Positions 1-7,401 of a DNA stretch of 16,870 nucleotides are shown piece after piece. A program made the position numbers and the translations under genes. The stretch comes from Enterocloster bolteae (GTDB lineage: Bacteria > Bacillota_A > Clostridia > Lachnospirales > Lachnospiraceae). The first letter of the stretch is position 1. Each line of letters opens with the position of its first letter. Under the pieces are notes generated by a model. It had not been told where the DNA came from and did no database searches. It worked only from the letters and a program-made list of their open reading frames with translations. The stretch spans positions 1 through 16,870 of the forward strand of contig JAETTS010000014.1 in assembly GCA_021769025.1 (NCBI GenBank), given 5' to 3'.

Positions 1-308
1 CCTACAATCACCCGGGCTGCCCCCAGTTTTAAGAAGCGTTCCGCCGCCTCCAGCGTACGGATGCCGCCTCCGATCTGGACCGGGACAGACACCCGTTCAA
101 TAATCCTTTGGATCACCATCTCATTGACAGATCTGCCTGTCTGGGCTCCATCCAGATCAACCAGATGAAGATAAGATGCCCCTTTCTCCTCCCACAATGC
201 CGCCATCTCTGCCGGCGTATCTGAATAAACCGTCAGGCGGTCAAATACTCCCTGGGTTAAGCGCACACACTTTCCGCCCTTTAAATCAATTGCCGGATAT
301 AGCTGCAT
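1..308 (-). CDS. hisA: Phosphoribosylformimino-5-aminoimidazole carboxamide ribotide isomerase HisA, 5' part only
   Basis: HisA is the (beta/alpha)8-barrel isomerase of histidine biosynthesis that opens the ribose ring of ProFAR to give PRFAR, the substrate of HisF/HisH. About 102 N-terminal residues are visible and the 3' part lies beyond the left edge. The translation begins MQLYPAIDLKGGKCVRL, with the family's first catalytic Asp in the AIDL strand. It continues with a HLVDLDGA strand and a phosphate-binding GGGIRT segment near residues 79-84. The start is the ATG at 306-308, preceded by AAAGGAGA (319-326) at good spacing. The gene follows the dihydrouridine synthase gene by 42 bases with no terminator seen, so read-through from the proB operon is possible. 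hisF and hisI probably follow off the edge, which is inferred from usual his order. Identification is firm; only completeness is unknown. Confidence 0.95.
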   Translation of the reverse strand, partial: MQLYPAIDLKGGKCVRLTQGVFDRLTVYSDTPAEMAALWEEKGASYLHLVDLDGAQTGRSVNEMVIQRIIERVSVPVQIGGGIRTLEAAERFLKLGAARVIV

Positions 309-350
309 ATCGTACGTATCTCCTTTTATAAAAATTTCTCTTCGTTGTTC

Positions 351-1295
351 TTATTGGTTACCTGCCTCTTCAAACAAACCGGCCACTGCTTCCTCATACG
401 CATGTAAGGACAGGGCTTTTTTGATCTTCTTCTCCCATCGCTTACTGCCAGGAAATGAGGTGATCATGTAACTCCATAGCTCCTTCATCTTAAACAGCAC
501 GACCCGCTCTCCGGAGGAGGAAAGAAGCGCCTCCTGATATCCGGAATACAGTTTCTGATGAAATGCGAAAAGCTTCTCCTTAGTCACTGGCCGCTTCTGT
601 TTTATCTCCTCCAAAAGTCCTGGGTTTTTTAGGATTCCCCGCCCCAACATGACTCGGTCAAGGTCAGGAAACGCCCCTTTCAGACCTTCCTGATCCTGAG
701 CGGTGAAGATATCTCCATTATAGCACACTGGATTCCTGCTGTGTAAAAAACCTTCCCGGAAAACAGAAATCCGGGGCTTATAATTATAATAATCATTGCG
801 AATTCGCGGGTGAATGATCAATTCCTTTATGGGATATTGGTTGTAGATATCCAAAAGAGGGCCAAACTCCTCCTCTCTTTCTTTGCCTACCCGCGTCTTC
901 ACGGAAATCTCCATGTCTGTACCGGAAAAAATCTCATCCAGAAACCGATCCAGCTCTTCCGGATAAGCCAGAAACCCAGAACCTCTCCCTTTGGACACCA
1001 CAGTGCCGGAAGGACACCCCAGATTCAGGTTCACCTCTGTAAACCCCATGTCTTTTAAATATCTGGCTGTACGGATAAAACCCTCCCCATGGTTGGTTAG
1101 AATCTGAGGAACCAAAAAAAGGCCTGGATTGTTCTTTCTGTCCAACTCCCTGTGATCCCTGGGGCTTAAACGGCCATTGTCGTTGGGGGTGATAAACGGC
1201 GCAAAATATTTGTCCATGGGAGGAAAACAGGCATGGTAAGCATTCCTGAAAACCCTTCCGGTCACCCCTTCCATGGGGGCTAAATAATAGGTCAT
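351..1295 (-). CDS. tRNA-dihydrouridine synthase family protein (Dus)
   Basis: This is a 314-residue FMN-dependent tRNA-dihydrouridine synthase, which reduces specific uridines in the tRNA D-loop region with NAD(P)H. The N-terminus has the FMN-site segment YLAPMEGVT (residues 4-12). The hallmark NLNLGCPS carries the catalytic cysteine at Cys94, followed by a KGRGSGFL segment. ISVKTRVG near residues 130-137 and the glycine-rich [11 protein letters not shown] segment match phosphate-binding parts of the TIM barrel. The C-terminal helical domain (about 240-314) is the tRNA-binding part in this family. The DusA/B/C subfamily, and so the target uridine, cannot be fixed from sequence alone. The start ATG overlaps the proA stop codon (ATGA), with AGGTG five bases upstream, so the two genes are probably translationally coupled. 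Confidence 0.93.
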   Translation of the reverse strand: MTYYLAPMEGVTGRVFRNAYHACFPPMDKYFAPFITPNDNGRLSPRDHRELDRKNNPGLFLVPQILTNHGEGFIRTARYLKDMGFTEVNLNLGCPSGTVVSKGRGSGFLAYPEELDRFLDEIFSGTDMEISVKTRVGKEREEEFGPLLDIYNQYPIKELIIHPRIRNDYYNYKPRISVFREGFLHSRNPVCYNGDIFTAQDQEGLKGAFPDLDRVMLGRGILKNPGLLEEIKQKRPVTKEKLFAFHQKLYSGYQEALLSSSGERVVLFKMKELWSYMITSFPGSKRWEKKIKKALSLHAYEEAVAGLFEEAGNQ

Positions 1296-2533
1296 GGGCG
1301 CACCTGCCCGTTGCCATAGATGATGTATTTGGTGGTTGTCAGTTCTTTTAAGCCCATAGGGCCTCTGGCATGAAGCTTCTGGGTACTGATGCCGATCTCC
1401 CCGCCGAACCCAAATTCAAAGCCGTCTGTAAACCGGGTGGATGCATTGACATAGACCGCCGCTGCATCTACTTGGTCTAAAAAGATCTGGGCATTGGCAT
1501 AATCAGAGGTGATGATGGCCTCCGAGTGCTTGGTATTGTAGGTATTGATATGTGCAATCGCTTCCTCCACCGAGCCCACCAGCTTTAAGGACACTTTATA
1601 ATCCAGATACTCCTTGCCCCAGTCCTCCTCCGAAGCCGGCAGAAATTCCGGGACAATCCGGCAGGCTTCCTCATCTGCCCGAACCTCCACCTGTTTTTCC
1701 TCCAGCCGTCTCTGTAACAGGGGGAGGAATTCCTGGGCAATGGCCCGATGGACCACCAGGGATTCACAGGCATTGCACACCCCGATCCGCTGGGTCTTGG
1801 CATTGAAAATGATGTCTAAGGCCATGGAGAAGTCTGCGGATCGATCCACAAAGATATGGCAGTTGCCTGTGCCGGTCTCGATAACCGGAATGGTACTGTT
1901 CTCCACCACTGACCGAATCAGGCCAGCACCTCCCCTTGGAATCAGCACATCCACATATTGGTTCATCCGCATCAGAGCCTTTGTAGTCTCCCGGTCTGTA
2001 TCTTCTATCAGCTGAACGCTAAAGACCGGAAGACCGGCGGATTTTAGACCGGCCTGAATGGCAGAGACAATGGCTTTGTTGGATTCCAGGGCATCCTTTC
2101 CGCCCTTTAAGATCACGGCATTCCCTGCCTTAAAACAGAGGCCGAAGGCATCGGCGGTCACATTGGGGCGGGCCTCATAGATCATACCGATCACGCCGAT
2201 GGGAACCCGCTTCTGGCCGATCAAAAGCCCGTTGGGCCTTGGCTTCATGGAAAGCACCTCCCCGACGGGATCCTCCAGGGCCGCCACTGCCCGAAGTCCG
2301 TCGGCCATAGCCTGAAGCCGGGCATCGTTTAACATCAGCCGGTCCAAAAGTCCTGGATGCATCCCTTTTTCTTCGGCTGCCTTCCTGTCTTTTTCATTGG
2401 CACGAAGAATCTCCCCTGCCCTGTCTGTGATTGCCTCTGCCGCTTTATATAACCCCTGGTTTTTCTGTGAAGAGCCGAGGGTGTTTAAGACAGCTGATGC
2501 CTGTCTGGCTTGCATCCCAATGGTGTTAAGCAT
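1292..2533 (-). CDS. proA: Gamma-glutamyl phosphate reductase (glutamate-5-semialdehyde dehydrogenase) ProA
   Basis: ProA reduces gamma-glutamyl phosphate to glutamate-5-semialdehyde with NADPH, the second step of proline synthesis from glutamate. The 413-residue length is normal for the family. The protein has the aldehyde-dehydrogenase fold of ProA: a cofactor-binding part with [15 protein letters not shown] (about 112-126) and [11 protein letters not shown] (about 138-148). [11 protein letters not shown] carries the expected catalytic cysteine (Cys253). [11 protein letters not shown] segment (about 221-230) and a C-terminal [14 protein letters not shown] segment are also typical. The start ATG abuts the stop codon of the DUF896 gene, and GGAG lies nine bases upstream inside that gene. 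The stop overlaps the start of the dihydrouridine synthase gene. It belongs to one operon with proB and acts on the ProB product. Confidence 0.97.
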   Translation of the reverse strand: MLNTIGMQARQASAVLNTLGSSQKNQGLYKAAEAITDRAGEILRANEKDRKAAEEKGMHPGLLDRLMLNDARLQAMADGLRAVAALEDPVGEVLSMKPRPNGLLIGQKRVPIGVIGMIYEARPNVTADAFGLCFKAGNAVILKGGKDALESNKAIVSAIQAGLKSAGLPVFSVQLIEDTDRETTKALMRMNQYVDVLIPRGGAGLIRSVVENSTIPVIETGTGNCHIFVDRSADFSMALDIIFNAKTQRIGVCNACESLVVHRAIAQEFLPLLQRRLEEKQVEVRADEEACRIVPEFLPASEEDWGKEYLDYKVSLKLVGSVEEAIAHINTYNTKHSEAIITSDYANAQIFLDQVDAAAVYVNASTRFTDGFEFGFGGEIGISTQKLHARGPMGLKELTTTKYIIYGNGQVRP

Positions 2534-2758
2534 CTATCGTGTCTCCTTTTTTCCGTATTTTTTCCCCAAATCGGTGATACTCCCATCCACCTCCTGAATA
2601 GAAATATGATCCAGATTGGATCTCATATTGGTCCGGATGGCTTCAATGTATGCTTTCCTTAAAGTTTTTTGTTCTTCCTTTTCCTGGTCGCTTAACCCGA
2701 CGGATTGGGATTTGTGGTATAACGTATTGATCCTGTCAATCATCTCCTGTGTGATCAT
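2534..2758 (-). CDS. DUF896 (UPF0291, YnzC-like) small protein
   Basis: This is a small helical protein of the DUF896/UPF0291 family, related to Bacillus subtilis YnzC, whose function is not established. With the ATG at 2756-2758 it has 74 residues and begins MITQEMIDRINTLYHKSQ, matching where the family starts. The helix-turn-helix-like hairpin with LSDQEKEEQKTLRKAYIEA and the segment NLDHISIQEVDG are typical. An upstream in-frame ATG (2792-2794) would add 12 residues but has no Shine-Dalgarno sequence. The internal ATG has AAAGGAATGG about 10 bases ahead, so I chose it. The gene sits between proB and proA and its TAG stop directly precedes the proA ATG, so it is co-translated with the proline enzymes. 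No link to proline synthesis is known to me. Confidence 0.85.
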   Translation of the reverse strand: MITQEMIDRINTLYHKSQSVGLSDQEKEEQKTLRKAYIEAIRTNMRSNLDHISIQEVDGSITDLGKKYGKKETR

Positions 2759-2800
2759 ATTGGTCCATTCCTTTCCGGCAATTTCCAGTCCCATTTATCT

Positions 2801-3664
2801 TTAATATTCATTATTCAGGTAATGCATCAAATCAAAATCCAGGTTCTTGTGGGCCATAAACAGCGTTCCGGCTTCTTCCCCTTCCGTGATCCGGTATATG
2901 ACCTCCACGTCCTTTGCATTGGCGATCACCATGTCGGAACCGCTGTCTGTGGCGATCCTGGCAGCCGCCAGCTTGGCAGCCATGCCGCCGGTTCCCACGC
3001 TGCTGCCGGAAGTTTCCTTTCCCATAGAAAGAAGCTGGGGAGTGATCTCCCGCACCAGGCCGATAAAGGATGCATTGTGATTGGTTCTGGGATCATCCGA
3101 GTATAAGCCGTCGATATCGGACAGAAGAATCAGAAGATCTGCCCCGATCAGTGCAGCCACAATGGCGGACAGCCGGTCATTATCGCCGAAATTGTCCACC
3201 AGGGGGATCTCTGATGTGGACACGGTGTCATTTTCATTGACGATGGGAACTGTTCCCAGTTTTAAAAGCTCATCAAAGGTATTCTGGGCATTGTATCTGG
3301 AAGCATCATTGACCATGGTATCTTTCGTCAAAAGAACCTGGGCGGCTGTCTGGTTATACTCGGCAAACAGTTTCTGATATACCATCATAAGCTTAGCCTG
3401 GCCTACGGCGGCAAAGGCCTGTTTCTGGGATAAGCGTTCCGGCTTTCCCTTAAAATGAAGAGCCTGCCGGCCGGCTGCGATGGCACCGGAAGATACCAGG
3501 ACAACCTCCTTTCCGCTTCCTTTCAGGTCGCTGATGATCCGGACAAGCCGCTCTATTTTTAGAAAGTTTAAATCACCGGTCTCCTGATGAGTTAAGGAAG
3601 AGGAACCGATCTTTATGACAATGCGTTGTTTTGTTTTTAAGTTGCTTCGCTCTGATGTCTCCAT
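2801..3664 (-). CDS. proB: Glutamate 5-kinase ProB, short form without PUA domain
   Basis: ProB phosphorylates glutamate to gamma-glutamyl phosphate, the first and usually proline-inhibited step of proline synthesis. The 287-residue protein is an amino-acid kinase. It has RIVIKIGSSSLT at about 14-25 (nucleotide site), VLVSSGAIAAG (about 55-65), PIVNENDTVST in the glutamate-binding region, and LLILLSDIDGLYSDDP followed later by GTGGMAAKLAAA. Enterobacterial ProB has about 367 residues because of a C-terminal PUA domain. That domain is absent here, as is common in many Firmicutes. The gene is the first of the operon, 36 bases after the predicted transcription start. Its Shine-Dalgarno (GGAGAAG) is about 14 bases from the ATG, which is rather far, but no better in-frame start is visible. 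Confidence 0.96.
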   Translation of the reverse strand: METSERSNLKTKQRIVIKIGSSSLTHQETGDLNFLKIERLVRIISDLKGSGKEVVLVSSGAIAAGRQALHFKGKPERLSQKQAFAAVGQAKLMMVYQKLFAEYNQTAAQVLLTKDTMVNDASRYNAQNTFDELLKLGTVPIVNENDTVSTSEIPLVDNFGDNDRLSAIVAALIGADLLILLSDIDGLYSDDPRTNHNASFIGLVREITPQLLSMGKETSGSSVGTGGMAAKLAAARIATDSGSDMVIANAKDVEVIYRITEGEEAGTLFMAHKNLDFDLMHYLNNEY

Positions 3665-3706
3665 AGTGGGTTTGTCTTCTCCATAATTATCGTAATATTA
3701 AGATCA

Positions 3707-3735
3707 ATTATATATCAGGGAGCATGGTTTGTAAA
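3707..3735 (-). promoter_or_regulatory. Sigma-A promoter of the proB-DUF896-proA-dus operon
   Basis: On the minus strand TTTACA (3730-3735) and TATAAT (3707-3712) are separated by exactly 17 bases, a near-consensus vegetative promoter. Transcription should begin near 3700, giving a leader of only about 36 bases before the proB ATG. That leaves no room for a T-box or other large leader, so control by attenuation looks unlikely. Confidence 0.85.
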
Positions 3736-3781
3736 GTTTTACCATTCCCGAAGGAACGTCTTAAGCTGAGTGGACGGATTG

Positions 3782-3892
3782 TTAAAACAATGTTTCCTTA
3801 GTTAAAGACTTATTGATTGAGAAAATCTTGGGAGATCCGCTAGTGGCCACAACACTAGTCGCCATAACGAAATGAATTGGAATGGTATCCAT
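3782..3892 (-). CDS. Doubtful 36-residue open reading frame in the intergenic region
   Basis: Between the FAD dehydrogenase and the proB promoter a minus-strand ATG (3890-3892) opens a 36-codon frame beginning MDTIPIHFVMATSVVATSG, ending TAA at 3782-3784. GGAG lies eight bases ahead of the ATG, which is the only positive sign. I recognise no family. The plus strand over the same bases (3789-3872) is also open for 28 codons, so one or both could be chance or the remnant of a decayed gene. Treat as unproven. Confidence 0.2.
   Translation of the reverse strand: MDTIPIHFVMATSVVATSGSPKIFSINKSLTKETLF
3840..3858. repeat. Perfect inverted repeat CTAGTG-N7-CACTAG in the 263-bp gap between operons
   Basis: The six-base arms at 3840-3845 and 3853-3858 are perfectly complementary around a seven-base loop. 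No T-run follows on the minus strand, so it does not look like an intrinsic terminator. The surrounding stretch (3736-3927) also holds a TTCC-TTCG-GGAA tetraloop-like hairpin (minus strand, near 3745-3756) and a longer imperfect repeat of AATGG/CCATT near 3880-3910. It could be an operator, a decayed mobile-element end or chance. Confidence 0.5.
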
Positions 3893-3927
3893 CAATCTGG
3901 CTCCATTCAAGAAGGGAAAATGGCACC

Positions 3928-5541
3928 CTATGTGGGCATGCTGTACCGGCGTGCAATGGCTTCGGCTACCTTGATTCCGTCCATAGCCGCTGAGGTGATC
4001 CCTCCTGCATAACCGGCTCCTTCACCGCAGGGATAGAGCCCGCCAATCTGGCTTTCAAACTGCTCATCCCGGATAATTTTTACTGGCGAGGAGGTTCGGC
4101 TCTCCACTCCGGCCAGGATGCTGTCATACCTGGAAAAGCCGCGGATCTTGTGTTCAAATTGTTCTACGCCTTGAATGATGGATTGGGACAGATAGTCTGG
4201 CATCATCTCCCGCAGGTTGGCAAACTGGGTGCCGCCCTTAAATTCCGGCGCTATGTCTCCCCAGGTGTGGCTGTCACGTCCCAGCTTGAAATCACCATAG
4301 AGCTGAACCGGAATCTTCCCCTGCCCGTACTTGTAAGCCAGGCCCTCCAAGTTCCGCTGGTACTCCACCCCGGCCAGAGGAAAGTCACCTGGAAAATCTT
4401 CTGGAGTCACAGTTACAATCAATGCGCTGTTGGCGTTTTGGCCGGCTCTGTCATGATTGCTCATGCCGTTGACTGCCAACCTTCCCGGCTCGGAGGAGGC
4501 GTTGACCACATATCCGCCGGGACACATGCAGAAGGAATAGACTCCGCGGTTCTGGCTGGTCTGCCAGGTGACTTTATAGGACGCCTGCCCCAGAATATCC
4601 CACAGATGCCTTCCTGCACATTCTGCGTTGGGGCCATACTGGGACGCATTGATCATAGCCTGGGGATGCTGGATGCGAAGGCCTACGGCAAAAGGCTTCT
4701 GCTTCATGGGGACATGACGTGCAAAAAGCATGGAAAAGGTGTCCCTGGCGCTGTGGCCTATGGCCAGAACCAAGACATTGGTTGAAATCCGGCGTTCTCC
4801 GTTTACTATAACTGCATTCAGACGGCACCCTTGGATGTCCAGGTCAGTGACCTGGGCATTGAATATCACCCTTCCTCCCAGATGCGTGATATGGTTCCGG
4901 ATGTTTTTCACGATCCGGCTTAGCACATCAGTCCCGATATGGGGTTTGTTTATGTACAAGATCTCCGGATCCGCCCCATGTTCCACCAATGTTTCCAGAA
5001 CCTTCCGGTTGCGGTTATATGGGTCTTTCACCAAGGTATTTAGTTTTCCATCGGAAAAGGTACCGGCTCCCCCTTCCCCAAACTGCACATTAGATTGTTC
5101 ATCCAAAATCCCTTCCAGCCAGAACCGGGTTACCTTCTCCTGCCTGGCATCCACATCCTCGCCTCTCTCCAAGATAAGGGGCCGGTACCCTGCCTGTGCC
5201 AGCATAAGGCCGCAGAACAGTCCGGCCGGTCCGCTGCCGACAATCACCGGAGGAAGGGAAAGAGGGAGGCATCCTCTGTCCGGGAACACATACCCGGTCT
5301 CATTTATCGCCATAATCTGGGGGCTTTTTATCTTTTTCATCACCTGTCTCTGGTTTTCTGTCTCCACATCCACAGTGTAGATGAATCCAATGGAATCCTT
5401 TTTCCTGGCATCTACGGATTGCTTTACGATGTTCCAGGAACGAATACGGTCCGGCGATATCTTAAGGGTCCTGGCTATTCTGGCAGGGATCTCATCCTTA
5501 CTGTGGGTGACAGGCAGCTTTAACTGATGGATTCGAATCAT
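3928..5541 (-). CDS. FAD-dependent dehydrogenase, COG2509-type (uncharacterised flavoprotein)
   Basis: This is a 537-residue flavoprotein of the uncharacterised FAD-dependent dehydrogenase family (COG2509). Residues 1-85 form the family's N-terminal domain. The FAD-binding Rossmann motif PVIVGSGPAGLFCG lies at about 98-111, ending in an acidic strand (LILERG, Glu125). FGEGGAGTFSDGKLNT (about 155-170) and the C-terminal GGLYPCGEGAGYAGGI segment close the FAD site. The reading frame extends 35 codons further upstream. I chose the ATG at 5539-5541 because it has AAAGGA seven bases ahead and MIRIHQLKLPV is where the family begins; the longer start would overlap the upstream gene. The substrate is unknown. 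It follows the interrupted BaiN-like gene by 35 bases and is probably co-transcribed with it and the BofC-like gene. No convincing terminator was seen after the stop. Confidence 0.9.
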   Translation of the reverse strand: MIRIHQLKLPVTHSKDEIPARIARTLKISPDRIRSWNIVKQSVDARKKDSIGFIYTVDVETENQRQVMKKIKSPQIMAINETGYVFPDRGCLPLSLPPVIVGSGPAGLFCGLMLAQAGYRPLILERGEDVDARQEKVTRFWLEGILDEQSNVQFGEGGAGTFSDGKLNTLVKDPYNRNRKVLETLVEHGADPEILYINKPHIGTDVLSRIVKNIRNHITHLGGRVIFNAQVTDLDIQGCRLNAVIVNGERRISTNVLVLAIGHSARDTFSMLFARHVPMKQKPFAVGLRIQHPQAMINASQYGPNAECAGRHLWDILGQASYKVTWQTSQNRGVYSFCMCPGGYVVNASSEPGRLAVNGMSNHDRAGQNANSALIVTVTPEDFPGDFPLAGVEYQRNLEGLAYKYGQGKIPVQLYGDFKLGRDSHTWGDIAPEFKGGTQFANLREMMPDYLSQSIIQGVEQFEHKIRGFSRYDSILAGVESRTSSPVKIIRDEQFESQIGGLYPCGEGAGYAGGITSAAMDGIKVAEAIARRYSMPT

Positions 5542-5576
5542 GATAGGTTCCTTTCTGGTTTCCATAGTGGGCGGAC

Positions 5577-6851
5577 TCATTGCTGAAACGATGGGTGGCC
5601 TAAAGCAGCGCATCTGCCTGCCACAGTTCCGCTGGACCAGGCCCACTGCAGGTTATAGCCTCCACAGATCCCATCCACATCCAGGATCTCCCCGGCAAAG
5701 TAAAGCCCTGGGACCTTCTTGGATTCCATGGTCATTGGGCAGACTTCCACTGTGTCCACACCGCCGCAACACACCTGGGCCTGTTCAAAGGGGTTGACTG
5801 CAGCCACCTCTGTCTCATAGCCCTTTATCTGCTTTAATCAGGCCTTATGCTGTCTTTCTAAACTGCAAAAGACTGTCTGGCCTGGATCAATGCCTTCCAG
5901 TTTCAACAGCACAAGTCCCAGTTTTTTATTGAGAAGCCCGATGATCCACTGCTCCCATGTCTTGTACCCCATTGCGTTGCGGCGTTCATCAAGCATGGCA
6001 TCTGCTTCCTCCCATGTCATCTGAGGCAGAAAGTCAATCCGAACCTTCACGGCATTCCCTTTATGTAAGGAGATGGCAGCATAGCGGCTGACCTGAAAGA
6101 CAGGGATTCCAGACAACCCATAGTCTGTCAGCTGCAGTTCCCCCTGATCCTGAGCCAGAATCTTCCAGTTGTCGTTTCCATTCTTTTCTGCCTGGCTTCT
6201 TTCTCTGGCCATCACCTCCACCCTGGCCTCCGTCCGGATTCCAGCCAACTGCTTGTAGTGCCGTTCCTTGCATCGAAGCTGTACCAGGGCAGGCAACGGG
6301 GTCACAATCCTATGTCCAAAGGCTCTGGCCAGGTCATAGCCGCTTCCGTCAGAACCTGTGCCTGGTGCAGCCCTGGAACCGGCGGCAAGGATCAACGCAT
6401 CCCCGGTGATGGTTCCCTGGTTGGTCTTTACATAGAAATGATCCTTCGCCCTGACAGATGCCACCTGGCAGCCCAGAAGAACCTGGATATTTTGATGGTC
6501 CAATTCCATGCGCAGCACATCCAGAACCGAGGAAGCCTGGTCGGAGTTGGGTTAGATATATCCGTTTCGCTCTTTTGTAAGAATGCCCAGTTCTCTGAAA
6601 AACTGGATTGTGTCATCCACACAAAAGCAGTCTAAAACCTTTGAGACAAAACCTTCCTGGCTGCACCGGTAGCACCTTCGTGTCTGATGCAGATTGGTCA
6701 GATTGCATCTGCCGTTGCCTGTAGACAACAGCTTCTTTCCCACCCGGTCTAGGTGTTCCAGAATGATTACGTCGGCACCCTTTCTGGCTGCCTGAATGGC
6801 CGCCATCATTCCGGAGGCACCGCCGCCGATAACGATAATCCGCTTTGTCAT
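5577..6851 (-). pseudogene. BaiN/YhiN (HI0933-like) family flavoprotein gene interrupted by two in-frame stop codons
   Basis: The three pieces share one reading frame and together give a full-length (about 424-codon) member of the HI0933/BaiN-like NAD(P)/FAD-dependent oxidoreductase family. The N-terminal piece has the FAD motif VIGGGASGMMAA and STGNGRCNLTN. After ERNGYI a TAA (6552-6554, codon 100) occupies the place where relatives have the Tyr of a YPNSDQAS segment, which continues immediately in frame. The middle piece runs to a TGA (5838-5840, codon 338). The C-terminal piece then carries AQVCCGGVDTVEV, GLYFAGEILDVDG and GGYNLQWAWSSG, all strongly conserved. No frameshift is needed anywhere. 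The ATG at 6849-6851 has GAAAGGG six bases ahead. Both lesions could be single-base substitutions. Apart from them the sequence looks well preserved, so the gene is a recent pseudogene, or the stops are sequencing errors. Confidence 0.9.
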
Positions 6852-6898
6852 GTATTGCCCTTTCTTAAACGATTTCACATCAATTCCTTTTCCACAGA

Positions 6899-7288
6899 TT
6901 AACTGGTATATGACTCCAGGTACTGGAATACTTCCATCATAGAGGGAAACCAGATCCCTTCCCGCAGCCGTTCCTGCTCTTTTTCCGGAAAATCCGTGAT
7001 GGGAATATGGGTGTACAGGCAGATCGTGGATTGATCCTGTGAAAATACCAGCAAAAATCCAGTCTCAGATACCAGGTAAAACTGCTCAAGGGGCGCTGTC
7101 TGCGCGATAGGCTCCACTTTCTTTTGGTTGATTACCACCCGATTTTCCGTCACGGTTTCGGTCTCATAGGTTGTATTGGAAATAGCACTTTCTTTCTGTA
7201 CCTGTGTTCTTGTAGCAAAATATCCGGCTGTCAAGCAAGCAATGGCCATGACAAGAAACAGGAATAGGCAGATACCATATTTTTTCAT
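6899..7288 (-). CDS. Small membrane-anchored protein with a BofC C-terminal-like domain
   Basis: The protein has 129 residues. Residues 5-24 (GICLFLFLVMAIACLTAGYF) form one hydrophobic segment after a lysine pair, fitting an uncleaved membrane anchor with the rest outside the cytoplasmic membrane. A linker of about 45 polar residues follows. Residues 70-129 read like the C-terminal domain of BofC: YLVSETGFLLVF, then ITDFPEKEQERLREGI and a terminal YLESYTS. In Bacillus subtilis BofC is a forespore protein that restrains SpoIVB signalling in the sigma-K checkpoint. Whether this shorter clostridial protein does the same is not shown. The start is certain, with AAGGAGG (7297-7303) eight bases before the ATG. 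A hairpin and a possible -10 box lie just upstream, so it may begin the operon that includes the two flavoprotein genes. Confidence 0.65.
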   Translation of the reverse strand: MKKYGICLFLFLVMAIACLTAGYFATRTQVQKESAISNTTYETETVTENRVVINQKKVEPIAQTAPLEQFYLVSETGFLLVFSQDQSTICLYTHIPITDFPEKEQERLREGIWFPSMMEVFQYLESYTS

Positions 7289-7313
7289 AGGATATACCTC
7301 CTTATGTTGTATG

Positions 7314-7351
7314 CTGTACTCCAGGGTTCCACATTCTGCCTGGCGGTACAG
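7314..7351. repeat. Inverted repeat upstream of the BofC-like gene, overlapping a candidate -10 box
   Basis: CTGTAC-T-CCAGG (7314-7325) pairs with CCTGG-CG-GTACAG (7339-7351), giving 11 base pairs around a 13-base loop with a small internal bulge. No T-run follows it on either strand. On the minus strand a TATACT hexamer (7350-7355) overlaps the outer arm, and the repeat ends ten bases before the Shine-Dalgarno of the BofC-like gene. It could be an operator or a 5'-leader hairpin. The matching -35 region is poor, so the promoter is tentative. Confidence 0.5.
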
Positions 7352-7401
7352 TATAGTATCTGCCTATTTTTCCATTTTTAATCACAAATTTATCAAGTCA
7401 T

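Noticed and set aside
3665..3706. Possible T-box or other proline-responsive leader before proB
   Set aside because: The promoter leaves only about 36 bases before the ATG, far too short for a T-box, and no specifier or antiterminator motif is present.
3789..3875. Plus-strand open run of 28 codons ending TGA at 3873-3875
   Set aside because: It has no ATG or GTG start with a Shine-Dalgarno and only a faint recalled resemblance to IstB; kept as a finding about the region, not as a gene.
4150..5523. Long plus-strand open frames opposite the FAD dehydrogenase
   Set aside because: They lie antisense to a gene with clear conserved motifs, lack recognisable domains and have no plausible ribosome binding sites.
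5838..5840. TGA in the BaiN-like gene read as selenocysteine
   Set aside because: I see no SECIS-like hairpin just downstream, the position is not a redox site known to me, and a second stop (TAA) elsewhere in the gene would still block translation.
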